In this document: one piece after another, positions 1 to 10,772 of the stretch
Layout: the number at the start of each line of letters is the position of its first letter
How positions within the stretch are numbered: position 1 is the stretch's first letter
Assembly: GCA_025769875.1 (NCBI GenBank)
Contig: JAGFNK010000159.1
Coordinates: forward strand, 1-64,000
DNA: 64,000 bases
Source of the DNA: Russula earlei
Lineage: Eukaryota; Basidiomycota; Agaricomycetes; Russulales; Russulaceae
Reading direction: 5' to 3'
The notes under the pieces: generated by a model
Told to the model about the DNA's origin: nothing
Database searches by the model: none
What the model saw: only the letters and a program-made list of their open reading frames with translations
Made by a program: the position numbers and the translations under genes

Positions 1-679
1 CTCTGTGAGAAGTCAGAGGGTAGTGCATGGAGTTGGCTGGATAGGGGAAGGAAGATGCAGGGAAGTATTGACAAGAGTGGGGGAGTTGGGAGTAGACACT
101 TGAGCATTGGCTGGTCAATACAGGAAGAAGGAGAGACTGTCCAGATGTCAAGACACGTACTGCTGATCACTAAAAACTAAGGAGCAGGTGGGCAAGGGTC
201 AGAACAGACAGTAGGTGGCATATAACATGTTGAACAAGAGGATGAGCCAAATGATGAGGAGGTACCAGATGGGGACTGGTACATCTTGCAAGAGGCAGAG
301 GCAAAGGTTGGAGGCCAGTGCAGTGAAGGGGCTTTAGACAAGGTGGTCATTGAAGAGTACCTTGGGAACAAGGGAAGTCTTTAGACAGAGCAGTTGTGGG
401 GGAGTACCCTGGAAGATGAGAGTATCACAAATGGACAGTCTGATGACTGCCATGCTACATTGGGGCTTATATACTAGTTACAAGTCTGAGTACAAACTAC
501 AGAAAATAACTCAGACTCTTTGGACTGCTCCAGTCAGATTCTAAGGGCATAAACTTGTTGTGTCAGACCTATGGGTGACTCAGGATGATTAGGGAGACTG
601 TGGAGTAATGACATCATAATGGCATCATTTGTGGAGTGCTTAGTGAGCATATGAGGTTATAATGGCGTTGCTCAGTCAG
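1..679. other. Non-coding repeat DNA flanking the gypsy insertion
   Basis: No convincing gene is visible. The stretch is low in CpG and carries only short overlapping ORFs. Read on the minus strand it has a TATA-like site (around 466-474) and looks like part of an older LTR-type repeat. The sequence just left of 680 and just right of 11,369 would be contiguous if the gypsy element were removed, so the gypsy element apparently landed inside this older repeat. The identity of that older element is not established. Confidence 0.4.
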
Positions 680-1271
680 TGTTGTGATCTACCCCTCTTT
701 CGGTTCATCTCTAAGACTTCCCTTATTGTTCTTTACTTTTCACCCCTGTCCCCTTAGTTACAGTTTCATCCCTTGATACTGATGGTCCTTATTGTTTCAC
801 CCATTGTGTTTCATCTATTGTTGAGTCCCTTCTGCTATTGGTTCACCTTTTATCTATTGTTCCACATATAGTACTGTACAGCCTCGCTACATACAGTATT
901 TAAGTGCCTGTAGAAGCTGGGGAATGCCCCAAGCTTAGCTTTGTCCCATTTCCTGTTGCATTCCTTTGCCCTGTATCCTCTCTCAATCACAACTTGTTTG
1001 TGCTGGCTCTTACCTTGCTTGACATCAACACACTAGGAGGAACCCTTGTGTTCCTCTCACTCCTCTCTTGCTCTATCATTGTCCTCCTCTTCTGTGAAAC
1101 CAGAAGATCGACTCTGTCTGCGGACTGAGTCATTGTCTGACTCAGCCTTGAGATGCTAAACCTTTGATCTGGTCTCCTTGAGCTGGCCCCATGGAACCCT
1201 TGAACCAAGTCACAGGGACTTGGCCCCATTGAACCCTGAGCTAACGCTCTTACGGCCGTGACGCCATAACA
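680..1271 (+). repeat. 5' LTR of the gypsy element
   Basis: It starts TGTTGTGATC and ends CCATAACA, with TG...CA termini. It aligns end to end with 10773-11364 without length change. A TATA-like box lies at 897-904 and the inferred transcript start near 931, dividing U3 from R. Differences from the 3' LTR are mostly C/T and G/A changes at CpG-type positions. Confidence 0.93.
897..931 (+). promoter_or_regulatory. LTR promoter: TATA-like box and inferred start site
   Basis: TATTTAAG at 897-904 is the only clear TATA-like element in the LTR. The 11-mer at 931-941, about 30 nt downstream, is the exact complement of the putative primer-binding site just after the LTR, which suggests that the RNA begins at or very near 931. 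The start site is an inference from this pairing and spacing. Confidence 0.5.
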
Positions 1272-1272
1272 C

Positions 1273-1283
1273 AAGCTAAGCTT
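1273..1283 (+). other. Putative self-primer binding site
   Basis: One base after the 5' LTR the sequence AAGCTAAGCTT is the reverse complement of LTR bases 931-941 (AAGCTTAGCTT). The site does not resemble the usual tRNA primer-binding start TGG. In the Tf1/sushi group of chromoviruses the first 11 nt of the RNA anneal to such a site and prime reverse transcription. The same mechanism is inferred here; part of the match is a HindIII-type palindrome, which slightly weakens it. Confidence 0.6.
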
Positions 1284-1422
1284 TCTCTTACTCCACTCTG
1301 GAGATCAACCTCGAACTACCACTGAACCGTTGGATCCAGTGTCCAACCCAGACCCTCCCCAGACCTCCCCGAACATGTTGTAGGAACTGCCACTTGGGAC
1401 AGTTTTCACACCTTTCTCTGCT

Positions 1423-2793
1423 ATGTCACCACTGAAAACAACTGAAGAATTACCTGTTGAATTTATCAACAACCGCTGGTTTGAGCTACAACTCAGGAGA
1501 GGACAGCTCTATACCCATCAGGACCTAGAACTCACCAGAAACAACCTTGGATTAGGGTACTGGAGGGAAAACAACCCTCTTTACGAACCCCCATCAGAAA
1601 CAGAAACCTCCTCCATAGAAGGCAACCCCCCTGAAAATACTGAAACCCAAACACCCTTCAAATCCCCTGCATTAGAACCAGAGGACCCCATTGAGAACCA
1701 GGAACCCATTGAAACCATAGAACTTGAACCACAGAACCCCCCTGAACCGACTATGGCAGCCCAACCCCAAATCGCTGTACAACCACCCCAAGTGGCCATG
1801 CAGGCTCCTCAGATGGCTGCCCAGGCCCCCCCAGTCGTTGTTCCACCCCCTCAAGCAGCTGCCCCAGCACCACAAGGCACTAATGGGTCCCTCAGTGGTA
1901 AAGAACCCACTGCCTTCACAGGGGAGAGGAACAAAACAAAACAATTCATCATGGAATTTAACTTGTACTGGGGCCTTAATGATGACAAAGCAGTAATGGT
2001 TTCCCCTTTCAAACGAACAATGCTGGCCCTCTCCTACATTCAAGGAGAAAAGGTTGAAGAGTGGGTCAACTCACAGGTGACTGCACTCAGGGAAAAAGTA
2101 AACAGGGCCCAAAACCCCATTGACAGAATGAACGAAGCGTTATGGAACGACTTTGTCACAGACTTCACATTCAAATTCACCAATACTGCAGAGAAAGAAG
2201 ATGCCCAAGCAGCCATTGTCAAACACATAATGAAGGATTCCCTCAATGACTACATCTCCACATTTGAACAACTACTGAACAAAACAGGGTGGCCGGAAAT
2301 GGACATTATCGCTATCAAAAGCTTCAAAAATGGTCTAAAAATCAGACTCTACCGCGCGAACTTGAACAGAGATGTCTGGCCCACCACTCTCCAAGAATGG
2401 AAGGAGGAGGCTAGGAGGCAGCATCGATGATTCATCACCATCAGGGAAAAACTTAAAGGAAAAACTACACACTCCCCCTCAGAACACAAATCTCATCACC
2501 CTGATTGAATGCAAGTGGATGCCGCCAAGTCCAACTTCAAGAAGCTCACTGAAGAAGAAAGGAAACAATCAGCAAAAGAAGGACATTGCTTCCACTGCCA
2601 AGAGAAAGGCCACCTTAGCCAGGAATGCCCCAAAAATACTGCCCCCACTACCTCCAAGGCATGTACTACCGAACCAACCCCAGAACCACCAAAGGAGGAA
2701 GAAGCCTCCACTATGGTGGCCCACATGAAAACATTGCCAGCAGAGGATAGAGCCAAACTTTGGGACCTCATCCTCAAGGAGGATTTTCTCTAG
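1423..2793 (+). pseudogene. gag: gag (capsid and zinc knuckle), two in-frame stops
   Basis: One frame runs from the ATG at 1423 to 2793 but is cut by TGA codons at 2428-2430 and 2506-2508. Residues 1-335 comprise a proline/glutamine-rich N-terminal part followed by a Ty3-type capsid (retrotransposon gag) segment with the usual GEKVEEWVN-like block around 2050. Downstream, in the same frame, lies a CCHC zinc knuckle, CFHCQEKGHLSQEC (around 2590-2630). The first stop is best explained as CGA to TGA and the second as TGG to TGA. The pol frame (frame 3) overlaps the end of gag, as is common when Gag-Pol is made by frameshifting. Confidence 0.88.
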
Positions 2794-4566
2794 GCCAAGG
2801 TACAACAGTCGGTACTAAGGCCCAAATAGATACCATTGTCCAACATAAAGAAAACTCAATGAAAGTTCCTTTTATGATCACAACAAATGGAAAGACTGGC
2901 CAAGCGCTCCTAGACAGTGGAGCAACAGAAAACTTCATTAGCCAAGGAATTGTGGAGAAATTACAAATTCCACTCTGAACTCTCAGAACCCCCAGACCCA
3001 TCATCAATGTAGATGGCACCAGTAACCAAGGAGGAGCACTAACCCATTATGCTCATATGGCTGTACGCCATGGCCCCACCACACAACTTCTCACCCTTTA
3101 TGTTACAAATTTGGGAAAAGACAGAATGATCCTCGGCTATCCCTTCCTAAAGGTGTTAAACCCCCTTATCAACTGGAGCACTGGTCGCCTAAGAAACCAC
3201 CTAGGGGTCCCCCTCACCCCCATACCCTTAGCTAAAACTCCAAGAATACGGGTTGCACAAATAAGGGCAACTGTCATTCCCCCCAAATACTTATGACATC
3301 AGAAGGTCTTCTCAGAAGAAGCAGCCAAACGACTCCCACCCAGTCGAGGAGAACTCGACTTCAGAATTACCCTGAAACCGGACGCCCCCAAGTTCCTTGA
3401 TTGTCGAACTTACCCACTCCCCCAGAATAAGAAACAAGAACTATCAAAGCAAATACAAGAAGACCTAGCCAAAGGTTTCATCAAAGATGGAGTCTCAGAC
3501 TTCATATCCCCTGTCTTCTTTGTCCAAAAGAAAGACGGCACCACCCCACGAATGGTAGTAGACTACCGAAAGCTCAACAACGCCATGGTCCCTGACTACT
3601 ATGCCTTACCAAACATGGAAGAACAATTGCACCAATTAAGGGGCAAAACCACCTTTAGCAAATTCGATGTCAGAGCTGGCTACAACAACATCCTGATCCA
3701 CCCAGAAGACCGACACAAAGGCACCTTCAAAACCCAGTTTGGCACCTTTGTCCCCATGGTAATGGGCTTCGGCTTTACCAATGCCCCGGCAGCTTTCCAA
3801 CAAGCAATGAACCACACCCTCCAACCCTGGCTTCTAAAATACCCAGAGAACACCTGCAACCATCTAGATGATGTGGCAATAGCCACAGGTCCAGGAGAAG
3901 AACACCTTCACCGACAAATCACACACAAATTTCTCAACCTTCTCGAAAGAGATTCTTATTTTTTAAAGGTGTCCAAATGCACCTTTGAACAAAAAGAAAT
4001 CGACTTCCTGGGCTTCCAAATTAACCAAGGAACCCTCAAACTTGACCCTGTCAAAATGGATGGCCTCAAAAACTGGCCAAGACCCCCCAATAACCTAAAA
4101 CAAGTACAACAAATCATGGGCACCCTCAATTACCAACGACCATTTATCTGAGACTTCGCAAAAATAGCTCGCCCCATTTTTTCCATGATCAAGAAAGGAA
4201 CCCCCTTCCTCTGGACCCCAGAAGCGACCACAGCCCTAGAAACCTTGATATCGGCGGTCTGCAATGACCCTGAACTCTACACTGCCAACCCTGACCTCCC
4301 ATACGAATTAGAAACTGACACCTCACAATTTGCCACTGGAGCAATCCTCTTCCAAAAGGACCAAAGAGGAAAAAGGAAGATGATTGGGAATATGTCACAC
4401 ATGTTCAATGAAGCAGAAAGGAACTACCCGGTTTGGGATAGGGAGTTCCTGGCTCTAATCCTTGCACTCCAGCACTGGTGTTACCTATTGGTCGGAATGA
4501 AACATCCCATCAAGATCTTTACTGATCACACTAACCTTGCTCACTACCGACTCCCTCATAAAATTA
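2760..4566 (+). pseudogene. pol: pol, first part: protease, reverse transcriptase and start of RNase H
   Basis: All segments are in one frame. The aspartic protease shows LLDSGATENFI (about 2905-2940). The reverse transcriptase shows YRKLN, the FSKFDVRAGYNN block with the first catalytic aspartate, and HLDDVA at the active-site position where Y/F-x-DD is usual. RNase H begins near 4290 (TDTSQFATGAIL) and continues to HYRLPHKI at 4565, where the inverted-repeat element interrupts it. TGA stops occur at 2976, 3294 and 4149; those at 2976 and 4149 fit CGA (arginine) to TGA decay. The frame resumes exactly at 7485 once the insertion and one copy of its TA duplication are ignored. Confidence 0.9.
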
Positions 4567-4973
4567 TTGCCATTTTCAGTGCACTTGGCGGAGCTTGAAT
4601 TCCACCCAAATCGGTGCAGAAACCCCCTCAAACATGTGGGATGAATATCTCCCTCAAAACAGCTTCAATTCATATGAAATTTATTGTCCCTGAATCGCCT
4701 GAATGAGGGCTAGGCAGCCCCATTGTTTTCATGAGATTTGAGTGAGAATTGGTGGAGCTGAACTCAAGCCACCTCCACATGTGTATTAGATGAATTACAA
4801 CTCAAAATCATGGTCTATATCTATTATTTTTCCCTCATGTTGTACCCATGGGCTGTCTTGAGGCAGCCCCATAGTGTTTTTGACTCAAGTGTTGTGGTGT
4901 GCAACATTGTTTTCAGTGTGATCGGAGTGACGGCCAGCCACTCATTGCCCCTCTTACCTCTCCATTCTGACCA
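4567..4973 (+). repeat. Left terminal inverted repeat
   Basis: It pairs with 7076-7482 in inverted orientation over about 407 bp with only scattered substitutions. The outermost bases TTGCC/GGCAA abut the TA target duplication. The similarity stops around the TGACCA at 4968-4973. Confidence 0.88.
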
Positions 4974-4974
4974 T

Positions 4975-6655
4975 ACACATACCCTGCGCCCATGCCCGCT
5001 CCAGCCTCCGTCCCTACATCGTGCACCATCGCCTCCACCTCACCTGCCTTGCCCATCGTCCCTGCGGTTCCCACCTTGTCCGCCGTTCCCGTCACCTCGT
5101 TCACCGCCGCCATCCTCGACTCGCCAGCCATCATCGCCTCGGCTCCACCTGCCCTCGCCGTCCCAGCATCGCCCGCATTCGCCATCGTCGCCACCTCGTC
5201 TGTCCCCGCCGCCGTAGCCTCAGCCGTGACATCGCCTATCGCCACTGTCCCCGTCTTAGCCCAACCAGCTCCCGCACCCTCAGTGTCGCCTGCTATGGCC
5301 ACTGTCTCAGCTCCATGCACAACCACCATCTCAACCTCGCCCACCGACTGTTTTAGCGCCGCCCGCCACTTCAGCCCTCGCAGCCTCGTCTGCCACCCCC
5401 TGCCTTCGTCTCATCCGCTCCCTGCGCCCTCAGTCATCTCGTCGCCCTCAGTCTCGTCCGTCGCCTCGTCCGTTGCCACAGTAGCCTCAGTCGTGCCAGC
5501 TGCCGACTTCGCATCAGTCTCCGTCTTAGCCTCGCCTGTACTCGTCAGTTCAGCCCAGTCCATCATAGCACCAGCATCGCCAGCCGCCGCCGTCTCCACC
5601 CTGCCCTCAGCCTCAGCCTTCTCAGTCTCAGCCACCGCCACCGCACCCCTAGTTTTGCCAGCCGTCTCCGTCACCCCAGCTTCAGATCAGTGAACCGCCG
5701 CCACCGCGCTCTTAGCCTTGCCAGCCGCCTTAGTCTCATCAGCCGCCACCGTAGCCTCAGCCTCAGCCACCGACGTCTTAGCGCCACATGCTGCCGTCTC
5801 CACCACCGTCTCACAAGCCACCGCTGCCACGCCCTTGTCAGCCACCGCCGCCGTTGCCCCTGCGTCGCCCTCAGTCGTCGCCTCCGCCCCGTCTGCCTCC
5901 ACCGTCGCACCAGCTCAGTCCGCCGCCACCTTCTCAGTCTCAGCCTCAGTCTTCTCAGTCTCAGCCGCCGCTTTAGTAGTTTCGCGCAACACCAGCACCG
6001 CCGCACCATCGCAACCCCTCGCCACCAGCACCACCCCAGAAGACCAAGAAGGCCTCGGCCACGAACTTAGCCACGACATGCCACAACAGGAGCAGAAGCC
6101 GCCACCACGCCGCCGCCGCCGCAGGAGAAGCAGTCGCCGACGCCAACAGCACACCGCATGCCACCTCCCACATCGCCTCCCCATCCATTCGCGTGCTCTC
6201 GCCCACGTCTGCTGCCAACACCTGCAGTGGAGACGACCCCGCCACCGCCGCCGCAAGACGACAGATCCCACCCCCACGCAAGCCACCCCACGCATCCTCT
6301 TTCTCGAGTCCTTGCCACCTACGTCTCTATCTACGAACTCACGCTCACCACCTACGCCTTCGCTCCTCGTCCACGCCTGCTGCCACCACCTGCAATGGAG
6401 ACGACCACGCCGCCACCGCCACAAGACAACACCACCACCATGCAGCCACCATCTCGTCACCGCCACCCTCGTCTCCATCGCCTCCGTTTCCCATCGCCCT
6501 CGCCTCTTCCGTCATCGCCATTGCCAATCGCCGCCTTCGCGTCTTCCGCAGCACAAGCAGCCACGACCACTGCCTCAATTCAGACGTGAAAGGCTCAAAA
6601 CACTCGCATTCAGACGCTTGACCGAGGACAGTCAAAGTTTCAAGCCCCCGGGAGG
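4975..6655. other. CpG-rich low-complexity interior of the inverted-repeat element
   Basis: This stretch is a mosaic of degenerate short pyrimidine repeats (variants of CCGCCACCGC and CTCAGTCTCAGCC), so all six frames are open for long distances and give alanine/serine/proline- or arginine-rich translations. No known domain, start context or splice pattern supports a real protein. A CpG-poor relative of its right-hand part is seen at about 11,690-11,930. Confidence 0.7.
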
Positions 6656-7073
6656 TGTAAGGAAGATTATGGCTGGCCTTGAAATCACATGCTGAAAACG
6701 TGACACTGACACGACATGAGACTGGCACCTCAGCTCCCTTTCATCCCTTGCCACCTCCCTCTCGTTCCAGGCAGTCCACTGACCGCACACCACAAGCCAT
6801 CTTGCATGCGACATCAAGACCTCGATCACATCGCCCAGCCCTCACCACCGATTACGTGCCCATGCACTGCCTTGGCACACTAGACGTGTTCGCATCTCAA
6901 GCCTTTCACGACCACCTCGACCGTCTCAACCAGTCTTGATTCACTTTCATGCCATTCATCTCTAGTACCTCTCTCCTGTATATAAAAACACCCTAGCTAC
7001 TCTGTAGTAGAAAGAGTTCAGAATAGGACCCCTCTTTGCAACCCACTCCTCTCTGTCTGTGAAAAACAAGAAG
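6656..7073 (+). repeat. Partial LTR captured inside the inverted-repeat element
   Basis: It begins TGTAAGGAAGATTATGGCTGG and is clearly related to the solo LTR at 56676-57274 (TGTAAGGGGGATTCTGGCTGG). Shared blocks include the GCCCAGCCCTCACCAC segment, the CCTTTCA(C/T)GA(C/T)CACCT segment, and a TATA-type site before CTAGCTACT. The similarity fades near 7,030, where the element's own terminal repeat is approached. Confidence 0.72.
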
Positions 7074-7075
7074 GA

Positions 7076-7482
7076 TGGTCAGAATCGAGAGGCAAGAGGG
7101 GTGATGAGTGGCTGGCCACAACTCCAATTGCACTGGAAACAACGTTGCACACCACAACACTTGAGTCAAAAACACTATGGGGCTGCCTCAAGACAGCCCA
7201 TGGGTACAACATGAGGGAAAAATAATAGATATAGACCATGATTTTGAGTTGTAATTCATCTAATACACATGTGGAGGTGGCTTGAGTCCAGCTCCACCAA
7301 TTCTCACTCAAATCTCATGAAAACAATGGGGCTGCCTAGCCCTCATTCAGGCGATTCAGGGACAATAAATTTCATATGAATTGAAGCTGTTTTGAGGGAG
7401 ATATTCATCCCACATGTTTGAGGGGGTTTCTGCGCCGATTTGGGTGGAATTCAAGCTCCGCCAAGTGTGCTGAAAACGGCAA
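7076..7482 (-). repeat. Right terminal inverted repeat
   Basis: This is the reverse complement of 4567-4973 with scattered substitutions. It ends GGCAA directly before the TA target duplication at 7483-7484. Confidence 0.88.
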
Positions 7483-9369
7483 TAATCAAAGAATTGCAGG
7501 ATACATCTCCACACTAGCAGATTATCAGTTTGAAATCCACCACAAACCCGGGACTTCTAATTGTGCAGATGCTCTGTCACGACAACCAGACCACAATGAT
7601 GGGTTGGGAGACAACCAAAACATCACAGCACTCCCCGACAAACTTTTCATCCACACACTCCACACCAAAGACCTCTACACCCAAGTCCTAACTGAACAAA
7701 AGAACCGAAAATCGGATCTCCTCATGTGGAAGGTCAAACATGGCCTTCAAGAAGAAGAAGGCACACTATTCAAAGATGGGAAGTTGGTGGTACCATATCA
7801 AGAACCCCTCTTACGAAAGATTTTACATACCTACCACGACAGCATCCTCGGTGGACATACAGGGAATGCCCGAACCCTGTATTTGATTCAAGAATCCTTC
7901 TGGTGGCCAAAAATGGCCTACTTCATCAGGGACTACATTCAAGGTTGCACCACCTGTCAAGCCAACAAGTTGTCCACACACCCAATTCGTCCCCCAATTT
8001 ACCCAATTCCCCCCAAATTTCAGAAACCGGTTCAAACCATAGCAATCGACTGGATCATCGATCTTCCACTGTCAGAAGAAAACAACGCTATCATGACCAT
8101 CACTGACCACGATTCTACCAAAGCAGCAATGTTCATACCATGTCGTAAGGACATGGGAACCCTGGCAATGGCCAAATTATTCTTGCAACATGCCTTCCCT
8201 TGGACTGGAGTCCCTTCCAAAATCATCTCCAATTGTGACCCTCAATTCACCTCCGACCTATTCAAAGAAATCTCACGAATTTTGGGAATCAACCAAAACC
8301 TGAGCACCGCCTATCACCCTCAGACTGATGGACAATCTGAAAGAACCAATCAAACTCTAGAAATGTATCTCCACATCTACACTGGAGAAAAACAAGAAGA
8401 ATAGGTACACTGGCTCCCCTAGCTCAGTACCATTTCAATGCCCACAAGTCCACAACCACCAAGCAGACCCCCTATGAACTACTCATTGGCTTCAATCCAC
8501 AAGGACTTGGTACCCAGCTGAAATTGAAGTTCCCAGGAATTCAGGAACGACTCCAAGCCCTGAAGGACATGCGAGAATCGGCCCAAGAAGCAATGAAAAG
8601 GACACAAGACAACAGGGTTAAAGAAACCAAATTCAAGGGTTTTGAAGAAGGACAAAAGGTCTGGTTGGAGGGTACTAACTTAAAAACTCCCCATCAATTT
8701 CATAAGTTCTGCCCCAAACGGTTCGGACCTTTTATCATCACCAAAAGAATCTCCCATGTTGCCTATCAACTATGGCTTCCCCCCCAATGGAGCATCCACA
8801 ATGTGTTTCATGCCTCCCTCTTATCTCCGGTCACAGAAACAACCAAACACGGACCAAATTTCCCCAAACCACCACCTGACCTTCTCTCAGGAGAATACAA
8901 GGTTGAAAAAATCACCACTCAACGTACCCACAGGGGTCGCCTCCAGTATAGGGTCCGATGGAAAGGGTACTCCGCAGCAGAAGACACATGGGAACCCCTT
9001 TTGAACCTTAAAAATGCTCAGGATGCTATCACCATGTTTCACCTACAACAACCCACCAAACTCTGCATTATGTCTACTACTAACTCTGATCCCACAGAAT
9101 CCCATTACTCAGACGAAAGCCTAGACAACCTGGAACATCAGTTACAAGGACTTACGATACAACAACATACCTTACTCCCCCAAGTTAATTCACATAACCC
9201 TCCTTCCTACTCAGTCAATGACCCCACTATCCCCAACCGCAGACACACCATTTTTAACATTGTCACCAGGGAACAACTTTTTTCTGGAATTCTCTCCCCT
9301 GGTGACTTCCGCAGCTTTCAGCTTCTTATGATGGACCCCCGTTTTTCAGAGTTTCACCTGTCCATATGA
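7483..9369 (+). pseudogene. pol: pol, second part: RNase H end, integrase and chromodomain
   Basis: The frame continues from the split RNase H (QRIAGYISTLADYQ) into the integrase. The HHCC zinc finger is visible (H and H around 7837-7852, GCTTC around 7945-7960). The catalytic core shows the first aspartate in IAIDWIIDLP, the second in SNCDPQFTS, and the glutamate in TDGQSERTNQ. A TAG stop at 8402 and a one-base frameshift (8404-8420) break the frame; it resumes in another frame (ORF 8524-9369). That segment ends with a chromodomain (YRVRWKGYSAAEDTWEP, about 8945-9000), the targeting module of chromoviruses, and a roughly 100-residue C-terminal extension. Confidence 0.9.
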
Positions 9370-9492
9370 AGGGCAGTACTTACAGACTTAATATGGAATC
9401 ACATTATATGGTCAGTACCCATAAATACCCCCACTCTTTCCAAGTGGTCAGCTTGGCACCACAAACACGCTACCTCCACTTACAATACTCCC

Positions 9493-10500
9493 ATGTTGTC
9501 CCCCGCTTCTAACTTGTCCCCTCTACCTATCCTCACCCCTTCCCCTACCATCAAACAAGAGCCCCTCTCGCCTGAAGTCATTCAACATATCATTGACCAG
9601 CGAACCTTCATCGTCCCAGACGAAACCGAGGTCCAAGACCTTGCCGCTACCCTCAACCCACTCGCCATCCAAGAAGGAACACCTTCGCCAACCCCAACCA
9701 AAGCAGACCCCACTCACCCTGGCCCCCCTTGGTTTGTTTATGAACCTTACACACATGTTCCCCCTTTCTACATTAATGTTAATGGGCGAAAGCGCCTACT
9801 ACCATACTTACACATCGCTTTATATAATGACGAACCCATGCTTCTAGGAACTATGGGTCAAAGAGAGCCCACTTACGGAGAAAAGCACATCGCCCAACCC
9901 GTTGTCTCTGCCCCTCATCCTTCCGTCACTGCCTCTGACCTCCGCCTCCTAATTGAGGACCACCCTTTCCATTTCAACGCTGCCCAGGCCCTTGAAAACC
10001 TCCATGACCCTGGTGCTCTCACCAACATCTACCGCCTCCGTGTCAGTTCATTCAAACTAAAAGTCTTGGAGGGCAAGCGCGTCTCTATCCAAGGGGCCCT
10101 GAATGTCCTTCAAGGGCAACTTGCTGACCGACTCCATGAGATCCAGTCCCACACCAAAGAAACTGCCACCATCCGCAGTCGCCTTCGGGCCAACAATACT
10201 TCTGTCCAAGTTCATCACCAACTCGATAACTTGATGGCTGATGGGGGTCTCACCCGCAACACTGGGCCATATTACTCACTAGCAGGAAGTTATGACAGAA
10301 TTGAGGAGTCAAAAGAATTACCCACTTCTCCTTCACTACCCATTCACCCTCCTCTCTCCCTGACCCCTCCTCTCGAGTACCTCCCTCATGTCGTTGACCA
10401 GTCCCAAAATGATGCCCCTATGGGCTCACCCTCCCATTTTCCTCAGATGTTCTCCGATGATGCTGGCACCCCTAACACCCCTCTCACCCCCACGCTATGA
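9493..10500 (+). CDS. Extra retrotransposon ORF downstream of integrase, unknown function
   Basis: An uninterrupted 335-codon frame lies between the integrase and the 3' LTR, where simple chromoviruses have nothing and enveloped retroelements have env. I see no signal peptide, membrane segment or known domain. The N-terminal third is proline-rich, the middle contains an alpha-helical, coiled-coil-like stretch (about residues 165-245), and the C-terminus is again proline/serine-rich. It is the only long frame of the element without a stop, although it contains intact CGA codons. Its TGA stop overlaps the ATG of a small zinc-knuckle ORF (ATGA at 10497-10500). Confidence 0.7.
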   Translation: MLSPASNLSPLPILTPSPTIKQEPLSPEVIQHIIDQRTFIVPDETEVQDLAATLNPLAIQEGTPSPTPTKADPTHPGPPWFVYEPYTHVPPFYINVNGRKRLLPYLHIALYNDEPMLLGTMGQREPTYGEKHIAQPVVSAPHPSVTASDLRLLIEDHPFHFNAAQALENLHDPGALTNIYRLRVSSFKLKVLEGKRVSIQGALNVLQGQLADRLHEIQSHTKETATIRSRLRANNTSVQVHHQLDNLMADGGLTRNTGPYYSLAGSYDRIEESKELPTSPSLPIHPPLSLTPPLEYLPHVVDQSQNDAPMGSPSHFPQMFSDDAGTPNTPLTPTL

Positions 10501-10643
10501 CCAAGGCACAGCATCACCAACTTCAGAAACGGCAACATGTCTGTAAACACTGCAGCACCAGAGGGCATTGGAACAAGGACTGTAACAAACCTCACACCAA
10601 CTGTAGCGGACAAGTGGATTGCATCCTCAGAAGGACTCACTGA
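10497..10643 (+). CDS. Small ORF with CCHC zinc knuckle overlapping the upstream stop
   Basis: The 48-codon frame starts at the ATG that overlaps the TGA of the preceding ORF (ATGA). It encodes CKHCSTRGHWNKDC, a perfect C-x2-C-x4-H-x4-C zinc knuckle as found in Gag nucleocapsids, followed by a second Cys/His-rich stretch. It may be expressed by termination-reinitiation or be joined to the upstream ORF by frameshifting; a simple decay frameshift that split one original protein is the alternative. It is too short to appear in a standard ORF list. Confidence 0.6.
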   Translation: MTKAQHHQLQKRQHVCKHCSTRGHWNKDCNKPHTNCSGQVDCILRRTH

Positions 10644-10760
10644 AGCTACAGAGGCTTCTGCCCCAGAGCAATGGGGCCCCAGAGCGCATGGCCAGAGGTC
10701 GAGGGTGATGAGCTCCATGAGTCGGGCCCTGAGACCAATTAGTTCGGAGAACTAAGCATG

Positions 10761-10772
10761 AGGGGGGCATGA
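10761..10772 (+). other. Polypurine tract of the gypsy element
   Basis: AGGGGGGCATGA lies immediately before the 3' LTR (which starts TGTTGTG at 10773). Its place and purine run fit the plus-strand primer of an LTR retrotransposon, though two pyrimidines interrupt it. Confidence 0.55.

Larger units (their letters stand above)
4567..7482. mobile_element. Non-autonomous DNA transposon with ~400 bp terminal inverted repeats
   Basis: The 2,916 bp insert begins TTGCCATTTTCAG and ends CTGAAAACGGCAA. It is flanked by TA on both sides (4565-4566 and 7483-7484). Removing the insert and one TA restores the RNase H reading frame (K-I-N-Q-R-I), so the boundaries are exact. The ends are near-perfect inverted repeats of about 407 bp. 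The interior (about 4975-7075) is GC- and CpG-rich, full of pyrimidine-rich degenerate repeats, and encodes no transposase. A TA target is typical of Tc1/mariner-like elements, but the long repeats are unusual and the superfamily is not proven. Confidence 0.87.

Noticed and set aside
4560..4570. TTAA (piggyBac) target reading for the inverted-repeat element
   Set aside because: Only TA is duplicated; the original site AAATTAATC is restored by removing one TA, and a TTAA duplication would need an extra A on the left.
4992..6695. Long plus-strand ORFs of 233 and 325 codons (Ala/Ser/Pro-rich, then His/Arg/Pro-rich) inside the inverted-repeat element
   Set aside because: The DNA is a degenerate pyrimidine repeat that leaves all frames open; both strands give similarly long biased frames and no domain is present.
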